A DNA stretch of 64,000 nt from Monarcha castaneiventris obscurior (taxonomy: Eukaryota; Chordata; Aves; Passeriformes; Monarchidae): positions 22,353,001 to 22,417,000 of the forward strand of contig JAMPIT010000379.1 of NCBI GenBank assembly GCA_026261815.1, given 5' to 3'. The notes under the pieces were generated by a model. The model was not told the origin of the DNA and made no database searches. It saw only the letters and a program-made list of their open reading frames with translations. The position numbers and the translations under genes are program-made. Shown one piece after another: positions 1 through 12,006 of this stretch (position 1 is the first letter of the stretch; each line of letters starts with the position of its first letter).

Positions 1-2984
1 ACAAATGTAGAATAAGTGGTGCTTTTAGTATTTTCCTCCAACTATCTAAGGGAAAAAATTGGAGCAGCAACATCAATCATTTAGTTCTGTCTATGGCAGA
101 ACATAAGTTATAGTAGTTTGTTGACAATAAAATTTTCTGAATGGATTAAAATGTGCATGTCTGCATACGTGTGTGTGTGTGTACTTTTATAAGTATACAA
201 ACACACACATCTTAATGCATATGACAAACAGCATAGAATTTCAAATTCAGCAAATGAGCTGATCTGCAGCAAAAATCCTGTGCAACTAAATTTTCAATAA
301 ATCTATATTTTCAGCAACAACTGACTTGGACTTACTAAATAATGCTATGGGCTGATACTGGTGCGCTTCTAACCTACAGTATGCAGTACTTCTACAAAAC
401 ATCTCCAAAATGCCATCTGCATTGCATATTTGTTGTAAAACTATATCTTTTTCTAATCTTCATTTTTGTTAACCATACATATGTATATCTGTTTATGCTC
501 TAAAAAGTAAGTTTGCAATGCTTTATAGCATGCCACAAATGTTCATAAGTCTTCAAATCAATATAAAATCATGTAATTGAAAAAAAGGCATACTATTTTT
601 CATGCTATGCTCAATATAAATTCAAGGCAGTCAAGCTATCCATTACCAAAACAATAATAATCATAATATATATGTATATATACCTACACTCTCTAAAAAG
701 TGATCCAGTTATGTGGATTAAGAAACCAGTAAGAAATTGGTTGAACGTAGTATAAAAGTCTCATTTTATGTAAAAGCCCATACTGGCCATTTCAAGTATT
801 TTAATACTTTCCTATAACCTTTTCATTAATAACTAGATATTTATAGAAATAATAATTTTATACTGAAAATTGTATTCAAGTTAAATAAAAATTAACTTCT
901 GCTGTAATTCATTTTTAGAGTGTGCATGTATACATAGCAAAATACCTTTCTACAGACCTATCATAAATATTTTAGTCTATGTCATTTCTTTCCTACTAAA
1001 ACACTTCAATGTTTTTTTTTTCCTCAAATTTTGGATCATGTCTATCAGGCCTTTCAACAAATAAAACTCATCTTAGTTCATTTGCAACACCAGATTCCCT
1101 TCAGTTTGTGCCAGTTTGCAAGTTAAAGGTCAAAGACATAGGACAGTACACTTTAAGGAAATTCAGACAGTGAAGCTGTTCACAGAAGACAATGTTTAAC
1201 TTGGTAATGACAGTCAACAGGTCAATAATCAAGTTCAAGGCAAGCTGTTCATTGTTGCAAAAGCTACTCCCCTCAAATCCTGGCTTTCATAAAAAACCAG
1301 GTGTCTGACTTTTGGGGTGCATCATTCTGACCATCTTTAATAAGTTCACAGCCCAGTGACTGTAAAGCCTATCACTGCAAGAAGCAGCTCCTAAAATCAA
1401 TAAAGAGGTCTGTCAGTTGCTGACTTTTCTCTAGGAAAAAATTATTGATACAAACCTGCTCTGCAGGTCACATGAAAATGACAATACTGCTGTTAGCACA
1501 AATTACACAGAATGACAAAATGTTTTGGTGGTTCCTTGGCTCTGTCAGTGATACCATGTTTGACTGAAGGCCAAAAATTTTAACCCTTTGAGAACTATGA
1601 TGAACATGCAAAGGGTAACACACCAGAGGATACTCATGCACTATCAGAGTCATCGTCTTAGGTTTCCTTTGAAACTGTAACTCTACCTCTGCAGAGGCAA
1701 ATTGAATTGTCATGCAACATAGTTTCAAAAGAGAAATCCAAGATGCTTAAGATAAGAGGCTAAGCTATAAAATTGTTGCCAGCTCAGAAAAATTCTTGGT
1801 AAGTGGTAGAAATTATTAAAATATGTTTGGTTCCTTTAACAAGAAAGTAGCTGGTAAATATATTTTGTTTTCTATTCATGTTACAAATGCTTTTCTATCA
1901 ATAATGCAAATAATTAAAAACACTTGCAGTCACAAGAAATCTGTTTTCAAAAACTGATTTTCTTTTAAAACCGGTATTACCCGAACACAATTCTATAATT
2001 GAATGATGACCAAGATTACCATCCACCAGACTCTGAAAACTGGATGCAATAGTTCTCAAAGGGTTACACCACCAATATAATACCAGTGTCAAGTTTCTCA
2101 ATAGCATGTCTGTTGTTTCAGTTAATTGAAATCCACTTCAGAGACACACTCCTTTTTACCATGCTTTGGAATGAGTGCTCCTGACAGACCTATAAAAGGC
2201 CTGGGGCAGTTGGCTTGGTACAGCTTGGGAAAGATAATGTAGGAAAACTAACCAAAAAATCAAACAAATAAAAAGGTTCTGCTTGAATATAGTATTGAAA
2301 ATGAGTTTAAAACATTGAGGACATAGCCCAGAGCAGCTGTAAAAAACACAAAATGAATGTATTATTAAGGCTGTTACTATATTGCAGATATTTTGGCCCC
2401 TTGTTTGTTGGAAAATGGCTGTCCGAACAGTCTGAAGTCCTGCGTGTCATCCGAGTCTCCCACCTGACAAAACTGGAAGTAGGAGTATAGGACTTTATCC
2501 GTAGCAGACAGAAAGCAATCCTCTTTGGAGACAAAGCTGTTTTGGGTCTTCTCACTTTCCTGAAAGTTCCATTGTTGGTTGTTGTGTTTCTCTAAAAAAA
2601 TTTACTTTCAGCAAAAAATTTTTCAAAGGGGAACAGGCCTTAAGGGAAAAATGTAGAAACATTGGAGATATTTTTATTCCTCTTCGTTAGTTAATCCTGA
2701 TAGTTTATAGGGCATTGAGCGTGCAGAGGAAAGGCCTAGAACTGAATGACAAAGAAAGACAAAGGACTGAAGAAACAGCAGATACTGTGTATCATGGAAG
2801 CTTCCCAGCTGAGCGAATCGCCACTCATGCGCAGGACAGGCAACCCCCTGGGTTTTAAAGATCAGCTTTGTTTCAGACTGACAAGATGCCCGCTCCTAGC
2901 TAGGAAACTGCATAACAGCTCTTGTGTTGAATCTCAAGTTACCACAAACTCCTGGGAGGGAAAGAAAAAAACCAAAACCCTACA
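1..2984 (-). other. MMP16: MMP16 3' UTR and downstream flank
   Basis: This is noncoding sequence following the MMP16 stop codon on the minus strand. It is AT-rich, with no recognisable second gene or CR1 element. Mammalian MMP16 transcripts have a long 3' UTR (family knowledge), so much or all of this stretch could be transcribed; the sequence alone cannot show where the transcript ends. A short (GT)7 run at 169-182 faces an (AC)-rich run at about 196-209. Open stretches in this region look like chance frames. Confidence 0.6.
2673..2678 (-). promoter_or_regulatory. Candidate proximal poly(A) signal AATAAA
   Basis: TTTATT on the plus strand reads AATAAA on the MMP16 strand, about 310 bases after the stop codon. 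It is the first canonical hexamer I noticed downstream. Use of this site would give a short 3' UTR. An ATTAAA variant lies at 1336-1341. Neither can be confirmed without transcript data. Confidence 0.4.
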
Positions 2985-3319
2985 TCACACCCACTCTTGC
3001 ATAGAGCGTTTGCAGTACAGTATGTGGCGGGGTGTTCCTTTCCTTTTGAACTGGAACACAGTGTAAACCAAGACAAGGAGGCACAAGGCCAGGATGCAGG
3101 GAATGACGATGGCTATGGCTTTCACAGTGCTGGCTGTGTTGTCCAGTTTGATGACAATGTCAACATCATCTTGAGGGCTGTGTCGGTCTTTGTCTCGGTC
3201 TGTTGGTCCATCACAACCCATAAAATCCTTGAGGATGGATCTGGGATAGCCAGGTTCCACCCTGAGCATCTGGTTATTGAATTTCCAGTACTCTTTTCCT
3301 TTGTAGAAATATGTGAAGC
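2985..3319 (-). CDS. MMP16: MMP16 exon 10 coding part (last hemopexin blade, stalk, transmembrane helix, tail)
   Basis: This terminal coding exon anchors the protease in the plasma membrane. The translation completes hemopexin blade IV ((G)FTYFYKGKEYWKFNN, VEPGYPRSILKDFMGC). The Cys in FMGC is the partner of the hinge-exon Cys. An acidic/polar stalk follows (DGPTDRDKDRHSPQDDVD). Next comes a roughly 22-residue hydrophobic helix with core AIVIPCILALCLLVLVYTVF, then a basic cytoplasmic tail ending RHILYCKRSMQEWV and TGA at 2987-2985. The helix makes this a type I transmembrane enzyme rather than a GPI-linked one such as MMP17 or MMP25. The tail, with its Cys and terminal hydrophobic residue, is specific to MMP16 among paralogues. 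The acceptor is CTTTCTTCCTCAG before GCTTCACAT. The coding part is 335 nt, entering in phase 1. Confidence 0.97.
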
Positions 3320-3770
3320 CTGAGGAAGAAAGTTGCAATTATTCATGGTCATATGAAATCATATCATCAATATATCACGATGGAAATTACTGGTATCAAT
3401 TTTTTTTTGTATTTAAAAAATTCAAAAGACATAAGGAATAGACTTCAGTTATAAGTCTATCAAATTTTCTTTACAAATTTTATTTCTTTACTGTCTTTAG
3501 AAAATCCAACATTAGGTTCGGGGGTTTTGTTTTGGTTTGTTTGTTTGTTTGTACTTTAGTTGTTCTTTTATTCAGTAAACTGGGATTTTATTTTCTTTCA
3601 TTACTACAAAAATAATCAAAGAATTTCAGAGAATATGGTCTATGACAAACCAAGGTTTGTCCAGTTTTTTCATTCACTGAAAAACCAACTAGAGTTGGAA
3701 TCCTCAGGGACAGGACTTAAAAGCATCACGACCTCTTCAAGATGGGAAATCTACTGAAACAAACTGCAAT

Positions 3771-3790
3771 GCTATGCTATGCTATGCTAT
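3771..3790. repeat. (GCTAT)4 pentanucleotide microsatellite
   Basis: There are four perfect GCTAT units, preceded by an imperfect GCAAT unit. It is a simple tandem repeat within intron 9, possibly length-polymorphic. Confidence 0.85.
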
Positions 3791-4296
3791 CCAGAAGTGA
3801 GAACTGACCCTCTTTAATCTCACATAGACTATTGCTGTACTTCAGGAGACTGGATGGAATAACAGCATCTCTCACACGAGAAAACAGGTGTAACCAGATT
3901 TAAGTTTTCTTTAAAGACCTGATATTTGTTCATTCAGGCACAATCCAGTGTTATCATTAAACAGGCCTGAACAGCGAAACAAACTTGACACTTGCTGAAA
4001 ATCTGTATTACTTTATTATCCCAGCTGAAAAATCACATTGATCTGGCAAGACACAAGCCTTCAGGATGGGTGAACTTTCTCCTCCTGTTTATGACCTGAA
4101 TAGAAACAGCTGAATTTTTCCTTATCTTCATATTACACGTCTCATACATTTCCTGCAGTATTAAAGGCTACTAAGACAGATTGGGCACTATTTGTAGTTA
4201 CCAATGCTTCCTGAAAAGGCTAGTAACTGGCTATCTGGAGATAACATTATTAACCACCTATTCAACCAACAGTTATTTTCTTTCAATCCTAAAATT

Positions 4297-4315
4297 AAAA
4301 AAAAAAAAAAAAAAA
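4297..4315. repeat. Poly(A) run, 19 bases
   Basis: This is an uninterrupted A19 run on the plus strand in intron 9. No flanking retrocopy was recognised, so it is treated as a simple homopolymer. Confidence 0.85.
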
Positions 4316-6208
4316 GAAATATTTGATAGTATATTTCGCGGCTCAAAATGTAAAAAAAGGCTTCATCCCCTACTACCACTTTTCAGAAAAACTTGAGTAT
4401 TTCAACATTCTTCTACATTAGGTATTTTTGTAATTTTAATAGCATTCCTAGCAAATGAAAAGGTACCATTTTCCTTTTTCCTTTCCTTAATCCTTGCAGT
4501 TTTATTGCCTGAAAATATGGTAGTAGATTTGTAGAAGGATCTAATACAGTGCAAAAAAAAAAGAAAAAAAAAAAGTAAATATTCAAAAACTACTGATCTG
4601 TATCTAAACAGTAGCTAGACTTGTTCAGAAAATGCCTTCTATTCTGATTGGAATAAAACCTAACAGAGGACTGGAATTCTTTAAATATGATGAAGTTTTA
4701 AAATGAAAAGCATTATCAAATCCAAAACTTCAGTAATTTGAACCACAGCTTTGCATTCCATATAACAATATGAATTTCAGAAAGTACTGCACATCCTGGC
4801 CATGGAAAAATATTTGAAGTATAGAAATTTGATATATTATCTCTATCAATACTCTAATACATATACAGAGACCATATACAGATGTTACATCTCTATGTAT
4901 TCATACATACATGCAGAATACATGTATGCATGCACTGGGTACAAGTAAGTCAGAATACAGACTTTAGTTAGTAGTAATTGATATTATGCAGCAAAAGGTC
5001 AAATTAAAACTCATAAAATCAAAGCAGCAAAGGAATTGCCAGCTGCTAGAGATCCACTACAATTTTTTTCAATTAGAGCGCATTTTCTACTGGAAAACTC
5101 TGAACATAGTTTAAACTTTTCTGCCATTTTTGCTGAGGTAGGAACTAGGATAATAGTCAGTTACAGCTGAAAGATGGAAGCTACCAGCAGAGAAAGATAG
5201 TTCTAAGAGACTGAGTAGTTTTACTGCTTCTCCTGACAGAATAAATGACTTCACACAACTGTTAAAAGTGATTTCATCTAATCTGCTAGATGCGTTGAGC
5301 CTGCTTTGAGAGATGCTCCTTACAATTTTCTAGGTACTAGTCACTGAGCAGTAAGTGCAATACCTGACTGAAACAGCACTGAAGGGCGTAGCAGTCACTA
5401 CTACATCAAATTTACTTATTTAGTAAGTACAAGGCAAAAAAAAGGCCCGTGGACTAATAAAGCAGACTACCTTTTCTCTTCCTTCTACATAAAAATTGCC
5501 CTACCATCCACTTCAGCAGTATTTCTAGTTGGAAAGATAAATTTTCTGTGCTGCTCTTAAGGCAGAGAGAAAGATTTCTCCAATTTGGAGAACTGTGTCT
5601 GATGTCAGATTCTGTGTAGCAAAAGAAAGGAAATTTTTTCTTCATCTCCTCCCAAGAATTTCTACCAAAGTGTTAGAATACAAACCACAATATGGGAAGT
5701 AGCAGGGAGAGTTTCAAAGATGTTACCTGTACCTTACCAAGCTTTTAGGATACTGAGTCAGGACACTGACTAGAAATTGGTTTTTCTCATCCTTTCCAAG
5801 ACTCTTAATGCAAGATTACCCAAAATTTTTGCCACCACTGAAGGAAACTCTGCATGATCAGAGTTACTGTAGGTGTTCATTTGCATAGTTTGCACAATAG
5901 AAAGACAAAAGAAAGAAAAAAGTATGCTTTAAAATGAAATGGATTCCATGAAAGACTTGCTTTCAGTTGTTTCCTTATGAAGGTTTATAGTAAAAGTTCT
6001 TTATCAGCTTTGCTCTATTCAAAGAAATAAAAGCAGTTTCAGGCAAAATGCAATCAGCTTCTTTCCAAATAAGCTGTGGTTTTTCTTATTTGCATCTGCT
6101 TTTGTTTCTTTCTCACCTCATACAAATAACAGCAAAATTGTGAACTGTTTCTTAAGACTTCTATTTTTTGATTTCAGGGAAAATGCCTTAGTGGTCTTCT
6201 TGGGAACT

Positions 6209-6466
6209 TTATGGTGTCGTTTTCAGTCCCTTTTTCTGCCCCAGGGGCCCTAATAGGCTTTTTGAGATACTCAAGAATTCCCTCTTCCCTTTCACCTCCT
6301 CCACAATCTCATGTCGTGTTTTACGCACCTCCTCATCCAAAGAGTCCGTCAGACTATCAGAACCACTGGAGTTAGAAAGAGAAGTGGGTTTTATGTAACC
6401 CAAAATCTTTCCTGCCTTAGGAATGCCGGCTCTGCCTCTGCAGTCCTTTCAAACTCACTTGTCTGG
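6209..6466 (-). other. Coding-like open stretch of unknown nature in intron 9
   Basis: On the MMP16 strand an open frame of about 85 codons runs from just after a TGA near 6469 to a TAA at 6211-6209, with no ATG near its beginning. The translation is hydrophilic and non-repetitive: a Ser-rich segment (SLSNSSGSDSLTDSLDEE) followed by a charged segment (VRKTRHEIVEEVKGKREF). I do not recognise it. It could be an old retrocopy fragment, a decayed transposon ORF or chance. It is not in frame with exon 9: splicing at a nearby CAG (before AGGCAGAGCC) would read 15 codons in another frame and then stop. No function is proposed. Confidence 0.25.
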
Positions 6467-6529
6467 GTGTTAGAGTAAGTTAATTTTCATTTTTAATGGG
6501 AGGCACGTGGCCCTGAACTCAGTACAGAA

Positions 6530-6638
6530 TATACATTTATATATATAAATATACACAGATATATATATAAAAACATACACAGACATATATATATATTTCT
6601 ACACAAAGATATACATGTAAATATATATGTATATATTC
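6530..6638. repeat. TA/AC-rich low-complexity tract
   Basis: About 110 bases consist of alternating TATATA, ATACACA and ATGTAAATATATATG units. It is a degenerate dinucleotide-rich tract in intron 9. Confidence 0.8.
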
Positions 6639-7790
6639 CTATAATGTTTGTGACTATTTCCACACAAATGTGTATTTAAAAACAGTTAATTATTGAGTGT
6701 GATGTATGCATACCATCTTGACTGACCTACTTTCTAGTTAAAAGCAACACAAAAATTCCAATCTAGCCAAAAGGCCAAAACACAGACAGGGTTTCTTCTT
6801 CTGGATATAACAGACACAAAGCAAGGAAGCAATTAAATATATTTCTGAAAAAAAGCCCCAAACATTTCCATGGTAAATTACTTAACAAGTTAAAGGTTGA
6901 AATAGAAGACTAAAATGTTTATAAAAGGAAAGAAATATTTTTATTTTCTTATTAAAAAGAAATTAAAATAATATGGCAATAGATATGTGTCCTGTCTTAT
7001 GAGGCAAACAGAATAAACTGAGAACCTTCTAATAAATAAATCATATATGCCATATAACAATTGTCCAACAATGATAGGATACAACAAATGCATATTTTTA
7101 TTCCTGTCAAAAGGATCTAAAAACTCTGTGTGACTGAGGGCTCTGTTGGTGGCTGGCCACCATCCCCTGGGTAGCACTGAATTCTCCTAAGATGGAGGAG
7201 ATTTTGGCTGCTCTCGTTCGTTTTGAGGTGTGTGCAGCTGAGATTCCAGGCTCTAGGTAAGGACACACCTTGATAAAGGTAATAACAAATCATACTGAAA
7301 TCCCTGTTATCTGCCTTTCTACATCATGGACTTATGACATCTTTGATTTACATAAATTCATTGGGATATTTCTGCTTAGGTAAAGCTTTTGCTTCCCTTT
7401 CCTAGTTTTTGAGAATGAAAGCAATCCCTTCTAAGCTGTTTAAACAGATGATACCTTGAAAATTCAACAGGAATATACTGTATTTATGAAGCTTGTTTTA
7501 AGAGGTATAATAATTCAGCAGAGAAAAAAAAAAAATTAATTAAGATTGAAGAAAAAGAGAATGGAAAGTAAGGTTTATAATAATAAGTTTGAAAGCTTTT
7601 TCAGCCCTGTGTTAAATAGTACATACAAACAATGCCATTTTCACTAAAGCAAATTCTATAGCAGGAAATATTCTGTTCAGATACCAAGAATTCCTTAACT
7701 GCTTAACCTGATTAGTCAATCACCCCTCTACTATTCTATCTTACATAAAGGGTGTAAATAAATCATTAAAACAAGAACATGTTTGCATAC

Positions 7791-7906
7791 CATTTTCTTT
7801 GTGGACAAAGGCTCCCTGAGGAGATTCTGGGATACCTTTCCAAATTGTGATTGGTTTGGGATAACCAGGGTCCATGGATCTCATTTCTTCACTGTACCTC
7901 CAGTAC
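7791..7906 (-). CDS. MMP16: MMP16 exon 9 (hemopexin blades III-IV)
   Basis: This short 116-nt exon encodes the blade III-IV boundary of the hemopexin domain. It translates as (R)YWRYSEEMRSMDPGYPK, then PITIWKGIPESPQGAFVHKEN and one base of a Gly codon. The GYPKPIT and GIPxSPQGAF motifs are hallmarks of membrane-type MMP hemopexin repeats. The minus-strand acceptor is TATTTATTTCAG before GTACTGGAGG, preceded by a T-rich tract. The donor is GAAAATG before GTATGCAAAC. It enters in phase 2 and leaves in phase 1, matching both neighbours. It is too short and too bounded by introns to appear as a long open frame, and was found by joining exons 8 and 10. Confidence 0.95.
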
Positions 7907-10130
7907 CTGAAATAAATATTTTTTAAATGAAAAAAAAGGGTATTTGTAAGTAAGTAAAAATGAGTAACTTTATATTTTCCCCTTCAAACGCTTGCTACAT
8001 TCATTAGCCACAAGTGGAAACACTGGATTTCTTCTCTTTGAACATACTACTAAATTACAAATAAATCTATTTGCTGTTTCATGTAAGTAGATAGAAGATA
8101 AAAGATTTTTGCACTTCAACAACTAAATCAGCATGCATCTCACTTATAATCACTACAATTCTGATGCCTAAGACTTTTGCACAGTGACACAAAATATGCG
8201 AAAAAAAAAAAACATTAATGTTTTAGAGGATAGTTTAATAATGAAAGTGACAGTAGATTCAAATACCTCCAGCAATCTTAATTTAACTCTTCATATGTAT
8301 GCATTACAGTAGCTTTTCATTTCATTATCACTAAATAGATGCAGTGTATTACAAAATTCAACCTGCTTTTGTGCCTTTTTGCCAGCCAGTCCTTCTCAAA
8401 CTTTACAGGCTTCAGCATGAAATTCTAGTAATCCTGAACATCTGAGAAGTATTTACACTTGTGATTTATTTACATTTACAGATAATATTGATAATTTCTG
8501 TTTCCTTATACTGCTGATTAAATTGCTATGCATATCTTACAAGTTGGTTCTAAGAATAATGCATCTCTAATATCCCCTGTGTATCCTAATATTTTAGTAG
8601 GTCATTTCATATTTTGTTTGACTCCATTAATTTAGAGCATAGTTTTATCACTATTATTGATAATCTGGTTACTGCTAAAAAATTGACCCTGTTTCTCATT
8701 TGTATTCATTTGACTTCAGTTTTTAGAACTCCTTCTTATGATCATTCTTCATATATTAAAAAATTCTTAAGGGGGTGATATTTTGTCCCTGTAAAGGTAC
8801 TGAGGCACTCTAATTGATTCACATTTTAATCTTTTTTTAAATATATAGTGGTCTAAACTCTTCAGTATTTCTCCCTGTGGGGCATTTCTCTGGCTTTAAA
8901 CTTCCAATGAAATTAAAAGGTGGCAGATTTCAAGTGGGTTAAGGGTTGGCAAGTGAGATTAAAAAGACATTTGTATTTATTTTTTCTTTCTTACGCTTAA
9001 ATTATTTTTATAGCCTCAATTCTTAATCTAGTCACATATACACCAGCTACCAGCCAACAAAACAATGCCCTTTATTTGGATATGTAACATTTTTGAAATT
9101 TTACATGCAAAAACAACAAGTAGTAAACAAAGCTCTGACATTAATACTATTGAAACCAGTTCATTCTCATCTTTTAACGCTAAGTTTCTTGGTCCTTAGT
9201 TTGGATTTTTTTTTCACAAATATATTTTCTTTTTCTCTTCCTCTATTCAAGAACTCTATTTCCATCCCTCATTTTTCTTTTTCTCTCATTCCTCTAATTT
9301 TCCTTTTTTTCTTCCAATCTTTTCACCTTTTTGAGCTCCTTCTTTTAATAACCTCTGGTTTTCCACTAGCCCTAAATAACTTTCAAAAACATACTTTGTT
9401 GTTAAATGTCCTTGAGGGCATACTCAGTGCACACTCAGAAATCAAAAAACTGCTGGGTTTTCATAACTGATGAGAAATCCTATTAGGGAAGGACTGGTCA
9501 CAACACCACCTCACCAGTCTGTGCTGGAATAATGAACATGTCTACAGGGTAAGGAAAAGCCTAGTCTTGATTCTACTTGGCATGCTCATAAGCAAACTCC
9601 CTAACAATGGTTTGAGCTCTACGAGCTATATAAATTTGTTACTCTATCTCAAAGACTGACAAAGTAACAGAGGGGAAAAAATGAAAGTCCACTTCATAAC
9701 TTTAGAAAAAGGGAATCTGGAAAACATTTGCTAAAATATATCCTATATCGAAGCCTATTTACTTAATGATATCCTGGATTAAGTTTTATGAAGGAAAAAC
9801 ATTGATTTAAACTCTGAAGTGCATGAAACTAGTTGGACCAGACAGGGACATAAACAAGGACATGTGTCAAGAAGTTCATCAAACTTATTATCTTCTAGTC
9901 CCAAAAGACTCACATCTGGTAGGAGAGGAATGACAGAGGGATTAATGTTTTCTGTAATCAATTTTTCCCCTTTTTGGGTTTAATACAATTATTTGGAACA
10001 ATTATCATCAGTGTTGAAATAGATAATGTCAAATATCAACAATAATGTTCCATACATGAGCTGCTTTAGACATATGACTATTTACTGGTTTGACTTTTAA
10101 ATCTTACTGGTTTGGTTAATGGGATTTTCT

Positions 10131-10212
10131 TGGGGGTTTTTTGGTTTTTTTTTTGTTTGTTTGTTTTGTTTGGGTTTTTTTATTTTATTTTTATTATTAT
10201 TTTATTTTATAG
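10131..10212. repeat. T/G-rich low-complexity tract
   Basis: The tract is dominated by TTTG, TTTTG and TTTTA units, grading into TTATTATTATTTTATTTTAT. It is simple sequence within intron 8. Confidence 0.75.
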
Positions 10213-11270
10213 CCAATATTTGATGTTGTAAGCAATGCACATTGAGAAACTTACTGTTATATGGGTTTATTCCTACTGATGGTCAATATCCCGTAATGGC
10301 TCAATTATCTCTGCAAGGCTCATGTTCAATCTTCTTCTAACATACTGTATTGCATTTATATCCTGCTGAGTTTCATTGTGCTTGTTAGCTCTAAGTAGCA
10401 ACTTTTCTGCCAGCACATGTTTTCTCTGCTAGCTCTTTTTGTCTTCTGTTACTACCAACCGTGTTTTAGGAAAGTCCTGACTATAAGTAACTGCCTATGC
10501 ATGGAAATATAAAAGGACACTGCTGAACAAAGCCTAAAGGAAGTACAAGTCACAAAAGATTCCTACTGTACATCTTTTTACAATATGTATGTGGAGGTGG
10601 AAAATTAGTACCTGAAAATGAATTTGAATTTTTAAAAAAATCTACTCAACCACAGGAAGCAAATTATTTAGGCATCTTCTACTCACTACGAAAATCGATT
10701 GCTGAAACAATACCTAGTTTTAAAACATTACAAAATTTTACTTAGATATCTGCTTCCCTCACCATGAGTGTTGGAGAACTATTTTTTTTTAAATAATAAA
10801 AAAAGCTTTAACAATAAAATTTGTTGCAGCAATCTGTAGAGCAATTTTTACAGTACTGCTAAAAAATTACCAACTGTAGTGTGCTAAACATATCCTATGA
10901 TGTGCATTAAATTGATTTCTTAAGTGATCCATGAATACTATCAGTGTCTGAGAACACTAAGTACCACACAGTAACAAAAGCAGTCATATTTTTAATAATA
11001 CTAACAGAAACATTACAGTTATTAATACAGAATAGTTTCTCTGAGCACACAGAATTTGCACAGTGATACATCAATCAATAAGCACAGTATCATACTAAAA
11101 ACCTGTAAAATCCATCATTCAGATAACTGGCAGTTTTTCAAAAATTAATGAATTCTCTTGACATGTCTGTAAAGCAGACAAATATTCTTTTTTTTTATTG
11201 TCAGGTAAATAAAGATACAGACACTGACTAGTACAAGTATTTCAGGAATAGAAAAACCCTTGGATTTTAC

Positions 11271-11332
11271 ATTTTTTTCTTTGTTTGGTTGTTTTTTTTT
11301 TTTTGGTGGGGGGTTGTGTTGGGTTTTCTTTC
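11271..11332. repeat. T/G-rich low-complexity tract
   Basis: Homopolymeric T and G runs (TTTTTTTTTTTT, GGTGGGGGG) sit among TTTGG units, about 500 bases downstream of exon 8 on the gene strand. Confidence 0.7.
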
Positions 11333-11855
11333 ATTATTAATCATAAATATGTGTCCCAATAAGCTTTATTTAGAAGTAATTCAAAGAAAATGCTCAAAAT
11401 CTTCTCTAGCTCCCAGGTTTAGCTTTGAATTCCCTTTTTATCTCATGAAATAGTAGCAAAGAAGTCATTTTCACTGACCTTAAAAGCTTTGGATCATGCC
11501 TTGCCTGCTTATGTGCTGGGGTTTAGAAATGTAGATAGAAAGAAAGAGGTAAGAGTGTACATAAACACATCACTTTGAGTATTTCAGTTTAAATTTGTGA
11601 CTTGCTTGTTGACTTCTAAAACATAACTTTTCTACTGGATATACATATACCCATTCCATGATATTCACAAAAATATAATTTAGGTTATAAGACATGTGAA
11701 AGCAGTACAGCCACCTATGCAGGAGGAGTTAATTTCATTCACAGAATACAAACTGTTTAAGTGTCTTCACCTCTTCTTTTGAGAAACAGAGGAAAAGCTT
11801 AACATGTTTATCTGATATCCATTGAATTGTTCCCTTGCAGAAATCCTATACCAAC

Positions 11856-12006
11856 CTATCTCCTTTGAAGAAGTAGGTTTTTCCAACATCTTCCCACCAA
11901 ATTGCTGAATCAATGCCATGGGAAGGAATTCCACTTCCAAGTGTTATCAAATCATGAGGATAACCTGGCTGAAGAGTAGTGTCCTTGAAAACCCAGAATT
12001 TGTTAC
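11856..12006 (-). CDS. MMP16: MMP16 exon 8 (hemopexin blades II-III)
   Basis: This exon encodes the middle of the hemopexin propeller. The translation begins (G)NKFWVFKDTTLQPGYPHDL, continues LGSGIPSHGIDSAIWWEDVG and ends KTYFFKGD plus two bases of an Arg codon. The DSAIWWE segment is the blade-starting motif. The minus-strand acceptor is TTTTGTACAG before GTAACAAATT. The donor is GGAGATAG before GTTGGTATAG. The length is 151 nt, entering in phase 1 and leaving in phase 2; AG here plus G of exon 9 gives Arg, then YWRYSEE, as expected of the family. The donor is a valid GT but has T rather than A/G at intron position 3 and G rather than A at position 4. Read-through would add only Leu-Val before an in-frame TAG. 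Confidence 0.95.

Larger units (their letters stand above)
3320..7790 (-). other. MMP16: MMP16 intron 9 (4.5 kb)
   Basis: The intron lies between exons 9 and 10, with GTATGC at the donor and CCTCAG at the acceptor. It holds AT-rich unique sequence, an A19 run at 4297-4315, a GCTAT pentamer repeat at 3771-3790, a TTTG-rich patch near 3530-3552 and a TA/AC-rich tract at 6530-6638. A coding-like open stretch at 6209-6466 on the gene strand is listed separately. No CR1 was recognised. Confidence 0.85.
7907..11855 (-). other. MMP16: MMP16 intron 8 (3.9 kb)
   Basis: This intron lies between exons 8 and 9, with donor GTTGGT and acceptor TTTCAG. The content is AT-rich unique sequence with pyrimidine-rich patches (9200-9345) and T/G-rich low-complexity patches (10131-10212, 11271-11332). 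I see no CR1 and no coding sequence. Confidence 0.85.

Noticed and set aside
169..209. GT run facing an AC run as a functional hairpin
   Set aside because: Complementary dinucleotide runs arise easily in AT-rich DNA, and the pairing is imperfect; treated as microsatellite drift.
2997..3323. Long plus-strand open frame opposite exon 10
   Set aside because: It is the antisense shadow of MMP16 exon 10, whose minus-strand translation is clearly the conserved protein.
9093..9470. 125-codon plus-strand frame rich in Leu, Phe and Ser
   Set aside because: It comes from a pyrimidine-rich tract that yields hydrophobic residues by composition, with no recognisable domain or splice structure.
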